A stretch of DNA of 64,000 nt from Portunus trituberculatus (GCF_017591435.1 NC_059294.1:18915975-18979974); one strand, 5' to 3'; positions 45,744 to 58,879 are shown, counted from the stretch's first letter. Numbers and translations are program-made. The notes: generated by a model not told the origin, from the sequence alone.

Positions 45744-45906
45744 TTGTGGTCCAAGGGATTGCCTCATATCATTTTAGAGAGCTATGCTTTCAAAATTATA
45801 GAAAATGGTTAACACCTTCCTTCAGAAAACCTTACTTGAAAATAATTGCCTATAAGATTTTGGGATAAATAATGTGCACTTACAATAAGGGATTTTTCTC
45901 CATCAG

Positions 45907-46018
45907 TATGTGCCCTAGAACAGGACCTCAAGGAGCTACCAAATGGAGACTTCAGTCTGGTGGGGGAGCATGGCACAGCCCTCAGTGGTGGGCAGAAAGC
46001 ACGGGTCAGCTTAGCCAG
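45907..46018 (+). CDS. ABCC4-like: ABCC/MRP4-like transporter, exon with LSGGQ signature
   Basis: Read in phase 1 from the previous exon it gives VCALEQDLKELPNGDFSLVG, EHGTALSGGQKARVSLA and the first two bases of an R codon. LSGGQ is the ABC signature that closes over ATP bound to the opposite domain. The acceptor is TTTCTCCATCAG (ends 45906) and the donor is GTGAGT (46019). The automatic frame over this exon is a different one, so the exon is easily missed. Confidence 0.88.
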
Positions 46019-46276
46019 GTGAGTTGGGTCCTTGTTTTTAAAGTAATAGCTACCTAAGGATGGCTGATTGGTAAAATGTCTTTTTCACTTTTATTTGCAT
46101 GTGCATGTAAAAATCATTGCATAGGAGAGGGTGTTAGGCTTGCCATTTAATACATTCAAACCTACAATACAATCAGTTTTCGAACATCATATATGATGGC
46201 TCATAAGATACACATTTTCTCCACAAAAAAGTCTCAGGAAATTATCCTACATCCTATGAGGCCAAAGTTCAACATT
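46019..46276. other. Intron sequence
   Basis: No recognised feature. Confidence 0.4.
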
Positions 46277-46830
46277 AAGGCAGTGGCTGGTGGTAAGTTT
46301 GTGGCAGCAGGGGTTATAAAAGCAAACCCCAGACATCTTTGAACATGTAAACAAAATGATGATTGGTAGTAAACCACAAAACAACTCTTTCTTCAAGGTA
46401 ACAATATGTAATAGGTCATACTTACTGGTAATTCACATAGAATGATACCAGTCGGGAAGAATTTGCCTAAGTGATCATACACCACATGAACTAAAACAAA
46501 CATGCAGTTGGTGATCTTGATCTTGGCACAGGCAAACTTCACTGTTTCTGTACTGTGTGATGCCATTACTCCTTGTGGTAAGGTACACTTTCATACAAAT
46601 AAAATTGCACTTATCTTTTAACATTCTTACCTTGCATTCATATAAAAAAAAAATATAATAGAAAAAGAAAAATTATGATTATTAGCCCTGTACTCTCTCA
46701 CAGTCACTGCCAACGCTGGTACATGTTTATCTTACAACAGGATTGGTATGTAGGCTATTAACAAATATTCATGTTTTTAAATGCAGAATATTGGGATCTA
46801 AAATAATGATCTAAATGCATGTGAGAGTCT
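46277..46830 (+). repeat. Direct repeat, copy 2 of the unidentified 0.55-kb sequence
   Basis: The second copy of the sequence at 44439-44990, in the same orientation, diverged by many substitutions and small indels. Both copies are followed by GATCTAA/AATAATGATCTAAATGCA. Confidence 0.7.
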
Positions 46831-47087
46831 TCAAATGTTAGGTGACGACATCCTTCACTTCATAATCTGGCAGTGCAGTGAGCTCTCCTGCACTGTGATA
46901 CAAATAATTGTTGTCACGTCAAGCTAGTGAAGCAAGAAGATCAGTGTGTTGTCTTCGAAAATATCCAAACGCACTGGCAACCTCAAAGTGTTTGCTCATG
47001 GGTGGGTTGCATTGCATACCCTGAAAAATCTATGAGTTCTCTGTGATACGACCCACCAGTGGATATACTTTATTTATTTTTTTATTA

Positions 47088-48815
<1,728 letters not shown>

Positions 48816-48905
<90 letters not shown>

Positions 48906-48915
48906 ATATTATATA
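48816..48915. repeat. TA microsatellite between Tigger-like elements 2 and 3
   Basis: A pure TA array with a short TTTTATATTATA end. Confidence 0.9.
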
Positions 48916-49140
48916 CAGGAGTACTCCGCTTAATGGACGTTCATTTAACAAATTTCCTGTTTAACGTACTATATAAAGTTTGACCAAAAAATCCAAGATT
49001 CTTTAACAACGTCAGAGCAGCCTCTTGCAGCGAAATGGTATCTATGAACGCTTGGAGGGACGGTAACAAGGTTGCTATCAGGTTGCTCTGAGGTTGCTGG
49101 GAACACCACCTCTCCAGGTGGTGTTACTGTCTTATATATG

Positions 49141-49845
49141 CATTTATGTTCACAAAACATTTCTATTAGCTATTTACAAGCCTTGTCCCCAAGAAAGGAT
49201 TGTTTTGTAATGCATAAAGTGAAATCTTACAGAGATGAGATGAGCCACAGATGAAGCAGGAGACTTGTGGCCACTCGGCCGCTTCTTCTTCTTCTTGTGA
49301 CCCTTTTGCTTGCATGTTACTTTCATCTTCTTCTTGTGACCCTTTTAGCCTGCGTGTTGTCTTTCCCTATGATATTTGTTGCCACTCCTCTATTGCCTGC
49401 TATAATGGATGTCATATCTTAGTATTCATATATGCTCATGCCACAAGGATAACCTTGACTTCATGGCACTGAGTGATAGTGAATTACTAATGAAATACCG
49501 CGGTATTTCATTAATAATTCACTATCACTCAGTGCCACGGAATTGAGGTTATCTTCATGGCATGAGCGTATATGAATACTAAGACATGATATCCATTATA
49601 GCAGACAATAGAGGAGTGGAAACAAATATCATGGGGAAAGACAACACGCAGGCTAAAAGGTTCACAAGAAGAAGAAGAAGCGGCCGAGTCGCCGAGAGTC
49701 TCCCGCTTCATCTGTGGCTCATCTCATCTCTGCTTTATTTTTTGGTATTCCATTAAGATTTCACTTTATGCATTACAAAACAATCCTTTCTTGGGGGCAA
49801 GGTTTGTAAAAAGCTAATAGAAATGTTGTTTTGTGAACATAAATG
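49141..49845. repeat. Long spacerless palindrome
   Basis: Two inverted arms of about 350 bp meet between 49500 and 49501, at AAATACCG/CGGTATTT, with no spacer. The left arm has CATTTATGTTCACAAAACAT at its outer end and the right arm its reverse complement. The left arm has an extra repeat near 49310-49345 that makes it about 15 bp longer. Confidence 0.85.
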
Positions 49846-49943
49846 CGAGAATGTGAGAGAATTTGTACGTAGCTCTTCTAACTTTTAATGACTCACATGA
49901 CATCATAATAGTGGTACACCGGTGGCCCAATATTCTGCCAAAC

Positions 49944-49944
<1 letters not shown>

Positions 49945-50034
<90 letters not shown>
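49945..50034. repeat. TA microsatellite followed by a T run
   Basis: A pure TA array and T run, located inside Tigger-like element 3. Confidence 0.9.
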
Positions 50035-50035
<1 letters not shown>

Positions 50036-50202
50036 ATTTATTTATTTTTTAATCCATATGCTATGTTGGGGACCAGCGCAGAACGTATCCCCCTATTTTC
50101 ATTATTTCCTACTGGAAAATTACGACCGCTTAACGAATTTTCGCTCTATGAACAGCTTTCACACACTTATCCTGTTCGTTAAGCGGAGTATTACTGTATA
50201 TA

Positions 50203-50453
50203 CAGTGAACCCTCAGCTATCACGACTTCGGCTATCGCGCTTTATTGCTATCGGGCACCCATGAAAAGCTGCTAAGATTATTTAATTATCGCGACCTCAG
50301 ATGCCTGCTATCGCGCACCCAGCCATGACATCATGGGATATCTTAGCGCTCATTGGCCAAAACCGCCTTCCCGCCAAGATCAATTTGGCTATCTTGTTTT
50401 TGGCTATGGCGCAGCTATTTCGGCCCCAATTGGGCGCGATAGCCGAGGGTTAA

Positions 50454-50456
<3 letters not shown>
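50203..50456. mobile_element. Tigger-like miniature element 4
   Basis: Left end CAGTGAACCCTCAGCTATC and right end GATAGCCGAGGGTTAAGTG are inverted repeats of the classic Tigger type. It is 254 bp long, begins four bases after the TA target of element 3, and is followed by a TA array. Internally it repeats GGCTATCGCG-like words. Confidence 0.8.
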
Positions 50457-50459
<3 letters not shown>

Positions 50460-50542
<83 letters not shown>

Positions 50543-50560
50543 TTTTTTTTATATATATAT
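50460..50560. repeat. TA microsatellite and T run
   Basis: A TA array (to about 50525), a T run (to about 50550) and a short TA stretch, between element 4 and the 3' end of J3. Confidence 0.9.
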
Positions 50561-50565
50561 GTAGG

Positions 50566-51555
50566 AGAGAAGGGCAGCAGGGGCAACACAATGTTAAAAA
50601 AAAAGGGCCCACTTTGTGCTGGTTCTCTAAAAGATGAGAAGGGTTACCCAAAATTAGGGAGTAAATGTCTTGACACTTCTCTCTTAAAAGAAGTGAAGTC
50701 GTAGGAAGACAGATTTCCAGGAGCAAGCAGGGAGTTCCAGAGTTTACCAGTGAAAGATATGAATGATTGAGAGTTGGACAGAAAAGGGATGAGAGGAAGA
50801 AGAAAGTCTTGTGCAGCGAGGCCGCAGGAGGAGGGGAGGCATGCAGTTAGCAAGATCAGTAGAACAGTTAGCATGAAAATAGTGATAAAAGATAGAAAGA
50901 GATGCAACATTTCGGTGGTGAGATAGAGGCTGAAGACAGTTAGTCAGAGAAGGGGAGTTGATGAGATGAAAAACTTTTGATTCCACCCCATCTAATAAAA
51001 CTTTGTGAGTGGAACCCCCCTCCCCCCACAACATGCAAATAGTACTCCATACAGGGGTGGATAAGGCCCTTGTACAGAGTAAGCAGTTGGAGGAGCGAGA
51101 AAAACTGGCAGAGATGCCACAGAATGCCTGTCTTCTTAGAAGCTGTTTATTAAGAGATGAGATGTGAAGTTTCCAATTAAGATTGTGAGTAAAGACCGAG
51201 GATATTCAGTGTGGAAGAGGGAGACAGTTGAGTGTCATAGAAGAAGAGGGGATAGTTGTCTGGAAGGTTGTGTTCATAGATGGAGGAATTGAATTTTTGA
51301 GGCATTGAAAGCTTCTAGATTTTCTCTGCCCCAATCAGAAATCTTAGAAGGATTGGAAGTCAGGTGTTCTGTGGCATTCCTGTGTGATCTGTTGACTTCC
51401 TGAAGGGTTGGTCTTCTCTGAAAGGACGTGGAAAGATGTAGGGTGGTATCATCAGCCTAGGAGTGGATAGGGCAAGAAGTTTGGTTAAAAAGATCATTAA
51501 TGAATAATAGAGAGTGGGTGACAGGATAGAACCCTGAGAAACACCACTATCAGGG
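50566..51555 (-). mobile_element. Jockey-like LINE copy J3, 3' end
   Basis: On the - strand it starts at a VPQGSV-like block (near 51545) and continues through a decayed DD-box region. The C-terminal domain (50644-51034) follows, with FHLINSPSLTNCLQPLSHHRNVASLS and TSFKREVSRHLLPNFG. An untranslated end with AAAGTGGGCCCTTTTTTTT and TGCTGCCC closes it. It is 5' truncated and broken in many places. Confidence 0.75.
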
Positions 51556-52466
51556 CTATGACGTCACTCATTCCTTACAGAAGCTCACTGGTGATACACA
51601 TCCCCCCATAGTAGAGGGATAATGTTGAAAAAGTAAAAACTTCTCACGGGGGTCTGTGGCCTCTCTCCTTTTTTTGTTTATTAAAACTTACTTTGTTCAA
51701 TGAATAATATCTACAGCATCTCTGATTTACTGTCCCAAACAAAGGATGGGGAAATGGGTGGGTGGGCTAAGGATGCAGGGGGAACATCCTATGCACCAGC
51801 CACTCATCAGCTGTTCAAACCCAACATGTGGTCAAGATCATTTACTTGGCTGCCTGGATGCCATTCAGCAATAGATGGGTCTAGGGATGAATAGGAACAA
51901 GAAGAATCACAACAAAGTGTCATGAAAAAAAATTAACAAATACACTATAGAAAACTAAGATAAACTTTTGTAACTTATTGAGTTTTATTTTATAAACTGT
52001 AATGTATATTGTATGAAACTTTAAGCATGAGCTAGAAAGTTATCAGAATTGATATAGGTATAGGTGGCAGGGCTTTGGTCCTAGTAGTATTTTCCCCATA
52101 AGAGGTTAACTTTGCATCTTGGTATTATGAGTCTCAATCAGTATTTTTGGTCTTAATTATGATTGAGATTCGAGATTCTACTGTACAGAAATTTAGGAAT
52201 TCTTATGATCATGTAGTGATAGCACTAGCTGTTTTATCTCAAGAATTATTTTGTTTATATCCTTTCACTTTGGCATCGAATAAATGTTAGGAATGAAATA
52301 ATAAAAAGTTGTGAGAAGCAGACTTTCTAGAAATTGAGCTAAGAATGCTCCTTTATAACCAATCTTTTAAGAGTTCTTAGAAGGGACAATCATAGGTTGG
52401 TATGATGGTAATCATGATAACATTAAAAGCAATGATGGCTAGTAATGATGATGCTTTGTTTTCCAG
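51556..52466. other. Intron sequence before the Walker B exon
   Basis: Unique AT-rich sequence. No domain or repeat was recognised; it ends in the acceptor TTGTTTTCCAG. Confidence 0.45.
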
Positions 52467-52650
52467 AGCCATATATAATGATGCAGATATATACCTGCTG
52501 GATGATCCACTGAGTGCTGTTGATACCTGTGTGGGTCATCATATTTTTGATCAGTGCATTATGAAGTACTTGAGGGACAAAGTAAGGATCTTGGTGACTC
52601 ACCAGATCCAGTATCTCAAAGAAGCCTCCAAGATCCTCATCTTGAGAGAG
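52467..52650 (+). CDS. ABCC4-like: ABCC/MRP4-like transporter, exon with Walker B, D-loop and H-loop
   Basis: It completes the R codon begun in the previous exon and reads AIYNDADIYLLDDPLSAVD, TCVGHHIFDQCIMKYLRDK and VRILVTHQIQYLKEASKILI. IYLLDD is Walker B, where ABCC first domains often have D in place of the catalytic E. LSAVD is the D-loop and VTHQ the H-loop. The acceptor is TTTTCCAG (ends 52466) and the donor is GTACTA (52651); phase is 2/0. Confidence 0.9.
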
Positions 52651-53108
52651 GTACTAGTTATTTATATTGTCAGTGCTAATGTAGACAGATTCACTGCATA
52701 AGTCATGGAAGGTTTGTGGGAAAATTATTTGTAAAAGATTTTGCTGTCAGGATATAATACAAGATGTTTCAGAAAAGATTGCCATTGCCTGAAGAAGGTG
52801 ATGATACGATGAAGAATTATAATTTTAGATACTTGTCTCGATATATGATGTTATGAGAAGAGTTAGCAGATATTAGTTAAATCTTGACATTTTTTTGGTA
52901 AATTAATATTTAATAAGTCAGAGACTGGTTTTAGTACAAGTTCTTTCTGTATTATAAAACAGAAAAAAGTGAGAGAGAAGATCAGAAGGAGCATTGTTGA
53001 TATTTTAGAACATTCACATTACACTACTTTATGCATGTCACTCAGGAAGAGCTAAGTTATTGTAGCAGGATTTGTCTGGCTATGATAACTTGAAATTCAA
53101 TATTGCAG
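52651..53108. other. Short intron
   Basis: A 458-bp intron bounded by GTACTA and ATTGCAG. Nothing else was recognised. Confidence 0.6.
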
Positions 53109-53250
53109 GGACACACGCATGCATATGGGGCATATACACAACTGGTGAATGGTGGCATTGACATCAGATCTTTGATAAAGAAAAAGGAGAATACTTCAAC
53201 ATTATCTGAAGGAGTTGCAAAGTTCAAGCAAGGCAATGATTGCATTGAAA
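53109..53250 (+). CDS. ABCC4-like: ABCC/MRP4-like transporter, end of domain 1 and linker
   Basis: It reads GHTHAYGAYTQLVNGGIDI and RSLIKKKENTSTLSEGVAKF. This matches the G-x-Y-xx-L-xxxGIDF region that closes the first nucleotide-binding domain in MRP4-type proteins, followed by a charged linker. The acceptor is AATATTGCAG (ends 53108) and the donor is GTGAGT (53251); phase is 0/1. Confidence 0.82.
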
Positions 53251-53384
53251 GTGAGTTATATTTACATATATGTAATTTCCTATGGCCAGTGTAGACAACA
53301 CAAAATGAAAAAGATAGCACAGTAGTACATTTATCACTAAAAAATGAAAAGGTTATTTCATGGCTAATTATATCTTCAACTCAG

Positions 53385-53473
53385 GTCAAAAGATAATTAC
53401 CAACAGTGCAGAGCAGAAACAGAACTTAACAACTCCTATGACCAATGGTATACATCATGAAGGTTCCAAACAG
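53385..53473 (+). CDS. ABCC4-like: ABCC/MRP4-like transporter, linker exon
   Basis: A small exon that keeps the frame (phase 1/0): QKIITNSAEQKQNLTTPMTN and GIHHEGSKQ. The acceptor is TTCAACTCAG (ends 53384) and the donor is GTAAGA (53474). The sequence is low in conserved residues, as expected of the linker between the two ABC halves. The call rests on frame, splice sites and position. Confidence 0.7.
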
Positions 53474-53551
53474 GTAAGATGAACAAATCTTCTACCTTAA
53501 GGATTTCTTAACATGGGCATTTATTTATTGCCATCCTGTACAGTAAAAGTA

Positions 53552-54191
53552 CAGGTAACTCGATTTACACGATAGATGCGTTCCAAGAGGCATCACATAA
53601 ATCAAACTGGTAATTCTCTTAAGAAACAATAGATAATAGGGGGGATGCAGGATATAGTCCAAAAAAAAATCATACAAAATACTCTATTTATTTGGCTAAA
53701 TTAACATGTTTTTATTATTTAACATTCTAAATACTAGAAGTGTATTTGAAGTAAGAGGGAAAGCAAGAAATAATAAGAGAAAGCAAAAAATAATAAAGAG
53801 AAAACAACAAAACAAAGAATATGTAAACACTACACTCACTGCGTCACTGCCTTCACCACTCACACCACAGTCAGTCACCATCTTCCTCTGAGCTTCTCCA
53901 CTTTATAAAAAATTCACATATCAAAAGTAACCCACAGTATAAAAGTAAACACTAGTAAAAAAGTAAACATAGGATGCCAATGTCTTCACCCATCACAAGC
54001 ACTCGCAGTCGCTGTCCACTCTCTGGTATGCAGTTTGAAATTGCATCTGGCGCTCAGTTTGAAAATGCGGTTGAGCCAAATCGCGTATAAGCAAACTGAT
54101 CGTGCAAATTTAATTAATTACATATAATATTTTTTGGTCGCATATTAACAAAAACGCGTAAATTAAACACTTGTAAATCAAGAGTTACCTG
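53552..54191. mobile_element. Tigger-like element 5
   Basis: Left end CAGGTAACTCGATTTACACG and right end, reverse complement of CAGGTAACTCTTGATTTAC, form imperfect inverted repeats, with TA at the left flank. Length is 640 bp with no transposase. CAGGTAACTC and GATGCGTTCC are typical of Tigger-derived miniature elements. Confidence 0.7.
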
Positions 54192-54324
54192 TGTGTTAAT
54201 CCATAAAGCAGGGGACCACCAGTGTGTTGAATTATTCAGATGTATCCCAGAAAACACTATATCTAATTGATAAAGTAGTAGGTAATAAAAAATTAAGACA
54301 AGTTTTATATATATGTATATATGG

Positions 54325-54560
54325 TGAGCATGGGATTAGGCAGACGTCCACGCATAGGTTCAAATCCTACCACATACCACTTTGAAGCTATGCCATTTGT
54401 CTATTGGTTTAAAGTTACATGTTGCCATGATAGCCAGGTTTTAGGTGGTAACACCAAAGATGCACTTGGGTAGTGATATAGGTCCTAATATGGTTACCAC
54501 TATAAATAAAATTGCCTGCGCCACTAATTGGCAGAAGCTTAACAGCGCTTCCCACTTATA
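54325..54560 (+). mobile_element. tRNA-derived SINE, Arg-like head, copy 2
   Basis: The second copy of the SINE at 16694. The head is truncated: it starts at GGTGAGCATGGGATTAGGC, so the A box is gone, and the B box is mutated to GGTTCAAATCC. The body matches through ACCAAAGATGCACTTGGG and CCACTATAAAT to the GCGCTTCCCAC end, where J4 begins. Confidence 0.75.
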
Positions 54561-55505
54561 TTCTTTCTGTTATTCATTAATGAACCTAACCAAACTTCTT
54601 GCCCTATCCACTCCTACACTGATGATACCACCCTACATCTTTCCACGTCCTTTCAGAGACAACCAACCCTTCAGGAAGTCAATAGTTCATGCAGGGATGC
54701 CACAGAATGCCTGATTTCTGATCTCTCTAAGATTTCTGATTGGGGTAGAGAAAACTTAGTAGTTTTCAATAACCCCAAAACTCAATTCCTCCATCTATCA
54801 ACTCGAAACAACCTTCCAGACAACTTTCCCCTCTTCTTCAATGACACTCAGCTGTCTCCCTCTTCCACACTAAATATCCTCAGTCTGTCATTTACTCATA
54901 ATGCTAACTGGAAACTTAATATCTCATCTCTTGCTAAAACAGCTTCTATGAAGTTAGGCATTCTTCGGCATCTTTGCCAATTTTTCTCGCCCCTCCAACT
55001 GTTAACACTGTACAAGGGCCATCCTTGTATGGAGTACTCTTCACATGTTTTTGGGGGCTTCCATTCATACAGCCTTATTAGACAGGGTGGAATCAAAAGC
55101 TTTTCGCCTCATCAACTTCCCTCCTCTGATTGACTGTCTTCAGCCTCTTTCTCATTGCCAAAATGTTGTATACCTTTCTATCTTTTATCTCTATTTTCAT
55201 GCTAGCTGCTCTACTGATCTTGCTAACTGCATGCCTACCGTCCTCCAGCGGCCTCACTGCACAAGCCTTTCTTCTTCCTCTCATCGTTATTCTGTCCAAC
55301 TCTCTCATTCATACCTTTCACTAGTAAACTCTGGAACTCCCTACCTACTTCTGTATTTCCATCTTCCTATGACTTGACTTCTTTTAAGAGAGAGAGGTGT
55401 CAAGACATTTGTCCCAGGATTTCAGCTGATTCTTTCTGATCTTTTAAGGGGCCTTCGGTTCCAGTGGGACCCTTTTTTTCTTTTTCTTTTTTTTTCTTTC
55501 AATAT
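54561..55505 (+). mobile_element. Jockey-like LINE copy J4, 3' part
   Basis: It starts at the TTTCTGTTATTCATTAATGA that follows the VPQGSV block in J2. The YADD-like box appears as YTDDTT with a Y-x-DD pattern (near 54610). The C-terminal domain follows with NVVYLSIFYLYFHASCSTDL and LVNSGTPYLLLYFHLP, and the untranslated GGTTCCAGTGGGACCC end. It abuts the SINE on its left. Confidence 0.7.
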
Positions 55506-55538
55506 TGTTTATGCCTACAGGCACTATAGGCCATAACG

Positions 55539-55541
<3 letters not shown>

Positions 55542-55612
<71 letters not shown>
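55542..55612. repeat. TA microsatellite
   Basis: A pure TA array next to the left end of the Penelope-like palindrome region. Confidence 0.9.
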
Positions 55613-55615
<3 letters not shown>

Positions 55616-55682
55616 CGTCTAAAGCATACACGATACAGGAGAGAGAAGACCCACAAAAGGACGGTTATCTTCATTATATCCA

Positions 55683-56393
55683 CTTCACAACGTTTGGAAA
55701 GTACATATCCCATCTTCAGGTACAAAGGGGCTGTAAAACCACAAGTAAAAGTTAAAAATGACCAGGCAGTGGTCCTACTACTTGTTCCTCCAACAGGTAA
55801 GTGGGAGGCAACTGTCTTACCAGTATTTATAGGCTCCTACTCACTAAATGGCAAAATCTAATTGGTTCACTAAGAATTTCCTATCCAATACAAAATATAG
55901 TACAAAAATCTAATCTGTCATAGCTAATGCACAAAAAGAAAAAAATTTAAAGGTATGATGTACAACAGTTAGTCTATTACAGAAATATTTTAGCCTGAAC
56001 AAAATACTCAATGCTAATTGGTTGAAACAAAGTACACATTTCAACCAATTAGCATTGAGTATTTTGTTCAGGCTAAAATATTTCTGTAATAGACTAACTG
56101 TTGTACATCATACCTTTAAATTTTTTTCTTTTTGTGCATTAGCTATGACAGATTAGATTTTTGTACTATATTTTGTATTGGATAGGAAATTCTTAGTGAA
56201 CCAATTAGATTTTGCCATTTAGTGAGTAGGAGCCTATAAATACTGGTAAGCCAGTTGCCCTCCCCACTTACCTGTTGGAAGAACAAGTAGTAGGACCACT
56301 GCGTCTGGTCATTTTTTAACTTTTTACTTGTGGTTTTACAGCCCCCTTTTGTACCTGAAGATGGGATATGTACTTTCCTGAAACGTTGTGAAG
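55683..56393. repeat. Long palindrome with Penelope-like, hammerhead-like ends
   Basis: Inverted arms 55683-56027 and 56039-56393 surround an 11-bp spacer; the inner ends are GTTGAAA and TTTCAAC. The outer end of the right arm reads CTGAAGA (56355-56361), a GGGA...TTCC pair, and GAAAC (56380-56384). That is the layout of a hammerhead ribozyme core as found in Penelope-like elements. The left arm has the same motif but has lost the two bases before AAAC. No reverse transcriptase lies between the arms. Confidence 0.7.
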
Positions 56394-56744
56394 CAATGCA
56401 CTAGCAGTTCTGAGACTCTGGTATTCACTAGCTGCACGCTGTCAATTCCTCATGGAACTGGTTCTGAAGATTTTGCCAGCCCAAGGAACTTGTTCCTTGA
56501 AAACCCTTGCTGCTAGGGTGCTTCTGGTACCTTGTTTGAATTTGTGCAAGGATCTACTTTTGGCCAGAAATAAACATTTTTTTCTCCCATTCCTAGAAAA
56601 TTTGAACTATGTATTAGGAATTTTGAATTACATTATTGGTGTGTGTGTATTACTGGACTTTTAGTGTAGTTACAAATGGATATATTTATTCACTCCTATC
56701 TCAATGACAATACTTTGCTTACACAGTTTCATCATTCATTTCAG
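56394..56744. other. Intron sequence before the membrane-helix exon
   Basis: No recognised feature; it ends with the acceptor CATTCATTTCAG at 56744. Confidence 0.5.
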
Positions 56745-56929
56745 ATTGATGACTCAAATAAGGAAATTAAGTATGATGAAGAGGCCAGAATTAGTGGATC
56801 AGTCAAGGCCACTTCCTTCATTGGATATTTTAAGGCTGGTTTTGGCTGGCCCTTCCTTATCTTCTTCCTGCCCATGAATTCCATTGTGCTAATCATTATT
56901 CTAGGATCAGATTATTTCCTCTCATACTG
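56745..56929 (+). CDS. ABCC4-like: ABCC/MRP4-like transporter, start of membrane domain 2
   Basis: It reads IDDSNKEIKYDEEARISGSV, KATSFIGYFKAGFGWPFLIF and FLPMNSIVLIIILGSDYFLS, then YW across the splice. The acidic linker DEEARISGSV followed by a YF-containing elbow and a hydrophobic helix is the usual entry into the second membrane domain of MRP4-type ABCC proteins. The acceptor is CATTTCAG (ends 56744) and the donor is GTAAGG (56930); phase is 0/2. No following exon was found in the last 7 kb, so the gene continues beyond the window. Confidence 0.85.
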
Positions 56930-57480
56930 GTAAGGTAGTATGTTAAGAATTAAGTAATTTGATAATGGAACTCATCAATTTTGTTATGTATTTTATGTTG
57001 TGTGATTAATGTAACTGGGGATTCATGAATTGAAGGTTGGTTTGGTTCATTCATTGTTTATTCGACAACATCGTCAAGGTGATGTTGGTCATTGGATGGT
57101 TATGTGATGACTTGTAATGTGCTGGTAGTTGTGAAGATTGTAGTTGCATCCTGGGGCTCCTGATTGTCAGTTTCGTAGGTGAAGAACCAATGTTTTTGCA
57201 TGTTTCACTATGTCACAGTCTGCGACATCACAAGTGGTGAGGTAGATGGGAAACAGGATCCTCCGTGCTGACTGCAGTACTAACTATTGGGAGTATTGTT
57301 GCCTATTCTTGATGTCATGAAAACATTAAATTTAAGAATTTTTACACTGAAAGAAATAAGATAATATTGTCATGATAAATGTTGAAATATATTTTCCTAA
57401 AGTTTGAGATATCCACTATTGTTTGATGAATCTCAAAATGCAGACACGCCAAACACCAAGCACCTGCACAGGCCCTTGGT
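56930..57480. other. Intron sequence
   Basis: Unique sequence; no exon continuing the second membrane domain was found. Confidence 0.45.
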
Positions 57481-57499
57481 AGATACACAGTACTAGAGT

Positions 57500-57815
57500 A
57501 GTCTTTTCATGGTGCACATGGATCAAGTTCTTCAAGGATCTCTGAACTTCATGGCTCGTTTTTCTATGTGAAGACCATCTTGTTGCAATAGCTCCTGAAA
57601 AGTGGCTGGGGTCATGTATTTGAAAGAGTCCTTATTTCTACCTCCATAGCATTCTTGTGCGCTCCTCTTAGCAGCCTATCAAGGAGTAGTTGCTTGTGCT
57701 CCCATCTCCTTTGTCTTACTTTGCTAACTAGGCAGTCTTCCTCTTCAGAATCATCCAACAATAACAGAAGAGCATTGATGAGTTCTTCATAGTCCATCTC
57801 TTTATGTGACATCAT
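57500..57815 (-). pseudogene. Possible PIF/Harbinger-type transposase N-terminal fragment
   Basis: On the - strand 67 codons read MMSHKEMDYEELINALLLLL, with a following RQRRWEHKQLLLDRLLRGA. After a frame break come ELLQQDGLHIEKRAMKFRDP, which resemble the region before the catalytic domain of Harbinger transposases. The match is short and no catalytic residue is seen, so it could be chance or a host fragment. Confidence 0.3.
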
Positions 57816-57849
57816 ACTTTTCTAGCAGTTTACTGATTTTGTGCTGTTT

Positions 57850-58870
57850 CACCATGACATCTCATAACCCTCCTGGTACACTTCATTGTTTGGTTCTGTG
57901 AATTTCATCTCCACATTCAAAACAGACTTGAAACTTTCATTCATAAGTTTACTCATCCCTTCAGCTATTTCAGATATCTTTCCTTCCTTTACCAACCTGT
58001 CAATGGTCTCTCTGTTCATCATCTTTCCATTTTACCTCCTCTTCACATTTCTCTACTACATCCTTTTTTTTTCTCTTCTCCCTTCCTATTGTAATGCACT
58101 CATTCCTTGCTTTTTTATGTTGTGCTCTATTGCTTTCATTTTGCTGCTTCTTCAGTTTCCTCCAAGCTATATCCATGATCTTCTTGGCTTCTATACATCT
58201 GGCATTGCATCAATTTTGTTTGTTCTTCCTTATTTTATAGAAAGGAACATATTTCTGAACTCTTCTTTGTATTTTCTAGAAATATTTTGTATTTTTTTTG
58301 TTCTGTCCTGTCCTCCATAAGTGCTTTCCATTCACTGCTCTCAAAGAATCTGCAAAATTTGTTTTGGCATAATTAATTTATGTGATTCTCCTTGTATGTT
58401 AAAACCTCATTGTCCTATAGTTCTACTTCCAGTACCACATGGGATATAAGTATTTAATGTTTGGACTGTGTTCTGGTTTCTTTAGGAAGACCAAGTCTAC
58501 CACAGATGGTTCCTCCTTTCCCCTTTATCTTGTGAATTCATCCACCCATTGGTCTAATATACTCACCTTTGCCAGCTGTAGCATTTCCTCACTCCACAAC
58601 CACAACCCAGTTTACATTTTTGCTGTTAATGTCTCCAACTGATAGTATTTTATTATCCTTCTGTATCATGTTGTCTAAGCACTTCAATACTTTTTTTTTT
58701 TCATCATATTGTGTTTTTTTAGGTCCCATGTATTAGTCTTCAGAGGCACATATGTTAATGTGATTCTTCTCTTTTCCTTCGCATTGGTCCTAATTGTTAT
58801 ACCTATTACTTCTGCCATGCTATTTTAGTGGTCTAAGACCACTACACAAATGTGGTGGCTGTAGTGAGCA
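57850..58870 (-). mobile_element. LINE copy H, old and decayed member of the A-G group
   Basis: On the - strand short pieces read as an endonuclease (VVDLVFL-like near 58500, a SHVVLEVEL strand near 58440) and then a linker with RETIDRLVKEGKISEIAEGM and NESFKSVLNVEMKF (57885-58015). The order matches the A-G endonuclease-linker. Stops and indels are frequent, no reverse transcriptase remains, and no AC tail is attached. Confidence 0.6.
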
Positions 58871-58879
58871 GTATTGGTA

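Larger units (their letters stand above)
48916..50196. mobile_element. Tigger-like element 3, containing a long palindrome
   Basis: Left end CAGGAGTACTCCGCTTAATG; right end reverse complement of CAGTAATACTCCGCTTAACG. Both are flanked by TA. The interior holds a 0.7-kb palindrome (49141-49845) and a TA array with a T run (49945-50034). No transposase sequence was seen. The palindrome may be a second element nested in the first. Confidence 0.75.

Noticed and set aside
57886..58320. A 144-codon hydrophobic + strand protein
   Set aside because: It is the complement of a decayed LINE endonuclease-linker on the - strand, where AT-rich antisense reads as hydrophobic residues.
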